NCBI GenBank assembly: GCA_964569795.1 | Contig: CAZMVB010000045.1 | Coordinates: 1-26,348, forward strand | From: JAHJDS01 sp964569795 | GTDB taxonomy: Bacteria; Desulfobacterota; Desulfarculia; Desulfarculales; JAHJDS01 | Length of the DNA: 26,348 nucleotides | Direction of reading: 5' to 3' | Shown here: one piece after another, positions 25,274 through 26,348 of the stretch | Numbering within the stretch: the first letter of the stretch is position 1 | Layout of the letters: each line of letters opens with the position of its first letter | The notes under the pieces: generated by a model | What the model saw: the letters and a program-made list of their open reading frames with translations, nothing else | Databases searched by the model: none | What the model was told of the DNA's origin: nothing | Program-made: the position numbers and the translations under genes

Positions 25274-25349
25274 TGGTGGAGGTGACCGGAATCGAACCGA
25301 TGGCCTTCTGCGTGCAAGGCAGACGCTCTCCCAACTGAGCTACACCCCC
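25274..25349 (-). tRNA. tRNA-Ala (TGC)
   Basis: A 76-nt cloverleaf starts GGGGGTGTAGCTCAG, has anticodon loop CTTGCAC (anticodon TGC) and T-arm GGTTCGATTCC, and ends in encoded CCA at 25276-25274. It lies in the 16S-23S spacer. Confidence 0.97.
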
Positions 25350-25401
25350 ATCTTTCGGGGTGGTGAGGTCCGACGGTCGGCCTGGGCCGGCCGCCCGTCA
25401 G

Positions 25402-25434
25402 GTGCAAGGCAGACACTCTCTGAGCTACACCCCC
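25402..25434 (-). pseudogene. Half copy of tRNA-Ala
   Basis: 33 nt repeat the 5' half of the neighbouring tRNA-Ala (GGGGGTGTAGCTCAG, then GTCTGCCTTGCAC through the anticodon). About 5 nt of the D-loop are missing, one base is changed, and there is no 3' half. It cannot fold into a tRNA. It lies 52 nt upstream of the intact gene and is probably a partial duplication remnant. Confidence 0.75.
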
Positions 25435-25499
25435 AAATCCTTATGGGGTGACGGGCCTGCCCCCCTTCCTGAGGCCCACAAGCGTGAACTTAAAAGGAG

Positions 25500-25578
<79 letters not shown>

Positions 25579-25662
25579 ACATGGGACAGCCGCCTGTCAG
25601 CCGGCCATGGGGCCCCGGCGCGGCGCACGTGGGACCTGGTTGGCCACCTGGAGTGATTTCGA

Positions 25663-25674
25663 TTGTCAAAGAGC
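25663..25674 (-). promoter_or_regulatory. boxA-like element in the 16S-tRNA spacer
   Basis: In minus-strand sense GCTCTTTGACAA is a near-consensus rRNA boxA antitermination site. It lies between 16S and tRNA-Ile, about 200 nt after the 16S end. Confidence 0.6.
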
Positions 25675-25876
25675 GGGGCGGTTGGAAGTTCGGTCGCTCG
25701 GCGACCGCCCTTGCCCCCCGAGGTTCCCGGCCACCCTGTTTCCAGGAAAGGCCCCCGGGTCCCCCGGAGTGAGCCCCCTCGAGCGTTGAAAGCTGAATAG
25801 CGGAAGGTGACGGTCCGGTCGGGTATTGACCTAGGAGTTCGCCCGGGCGCGGTATTCGCCCCGGACATGTTCTCCC

Positions 25877-26348
<472 letters not shown>

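Overview
The window comes from a GC-rich (roughly 60-65 % by eye) Gram-negative bacterium, probably an anaerobe of the Desulfobacterota (former Deltaproteobacteria) or a close relative. This placement is inferred from the gene mix: a tripartite tricarboxylate transporter with its FCD-type GntR regulator, several 4Fe-4S proteins, a radical SAM/SPASM enzyme, a DUF3795 protein, many small secreted proteins and a 16S-Ile-Ala-23S-5S rRNA operon. No species can be named from the sequence alone.

Layout. 1-1154 (-): a secreted protein of unknown function that runs off the left edge. About 1338-1547 (+): a probable relic of a tyrosine recombinase. 1735-2958 (-): Tat-exported class-C beta-lactamase-like serine hydrolase. 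3488-4255 (+): metallo-beta-lactamase-fold hydrolase. 6801-4278 (-): a compact three-gene unit of a nucleotidyltransferase-like protein, a four-helix membrane protein ending in a pure Gly/Cys tail, and a radical SAM/SPASM enzyme starting 2 nt after it. 13252-7013 (-): a catabolic-looking operon of a CysD/PAPS-reductase-like PP-loop protein, a beta-propeller protein, TctC, TctB and TctA, with a GntR/FCD regulator last. Its promoter overlaps a perfect palindrome. 14746-13508 (-): DUF3795 protein and a DJ-1/PfpI protein interrupted by an in-frame amber codon.

14923-19445 (+): two tandem secreted paralogues (adhesin-E-like pattern); a QueG-like 4Fe-4S protein, a MarR regulator and a 2[4Fe-4S] oxidoreductase-like protein behind a strong promoter with MarR-type operators; and two secreted 10-cysteine paralogues with identical cysteine spacing. 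21424-19656 (-): a visibly AT-rich island carrying a small ORF, a HEPN-like protein, a PIN nuclease and an HNH protein, likely horizontally acquired and resembling defence or toxin modules. 26348-21522 (-): the rRNA operon in the order 16S (partial), tRNA-Ile, half tRNA-Ala copy, tRNA-Ala, 23S, 5S, degenerate second 5S, each 5S followed by its own terminator.

The likeliest undescribed systems are (i) the radical SAM/SPASM enzyme with the Gly/Cys-tailed membrane protein and the nucleotidyltransferase, (ii) the HEPN-PIN-HNH island and (iii) the paired 10-cysteine secreted proteins. Functions for all three are inference from motifs and gene order.
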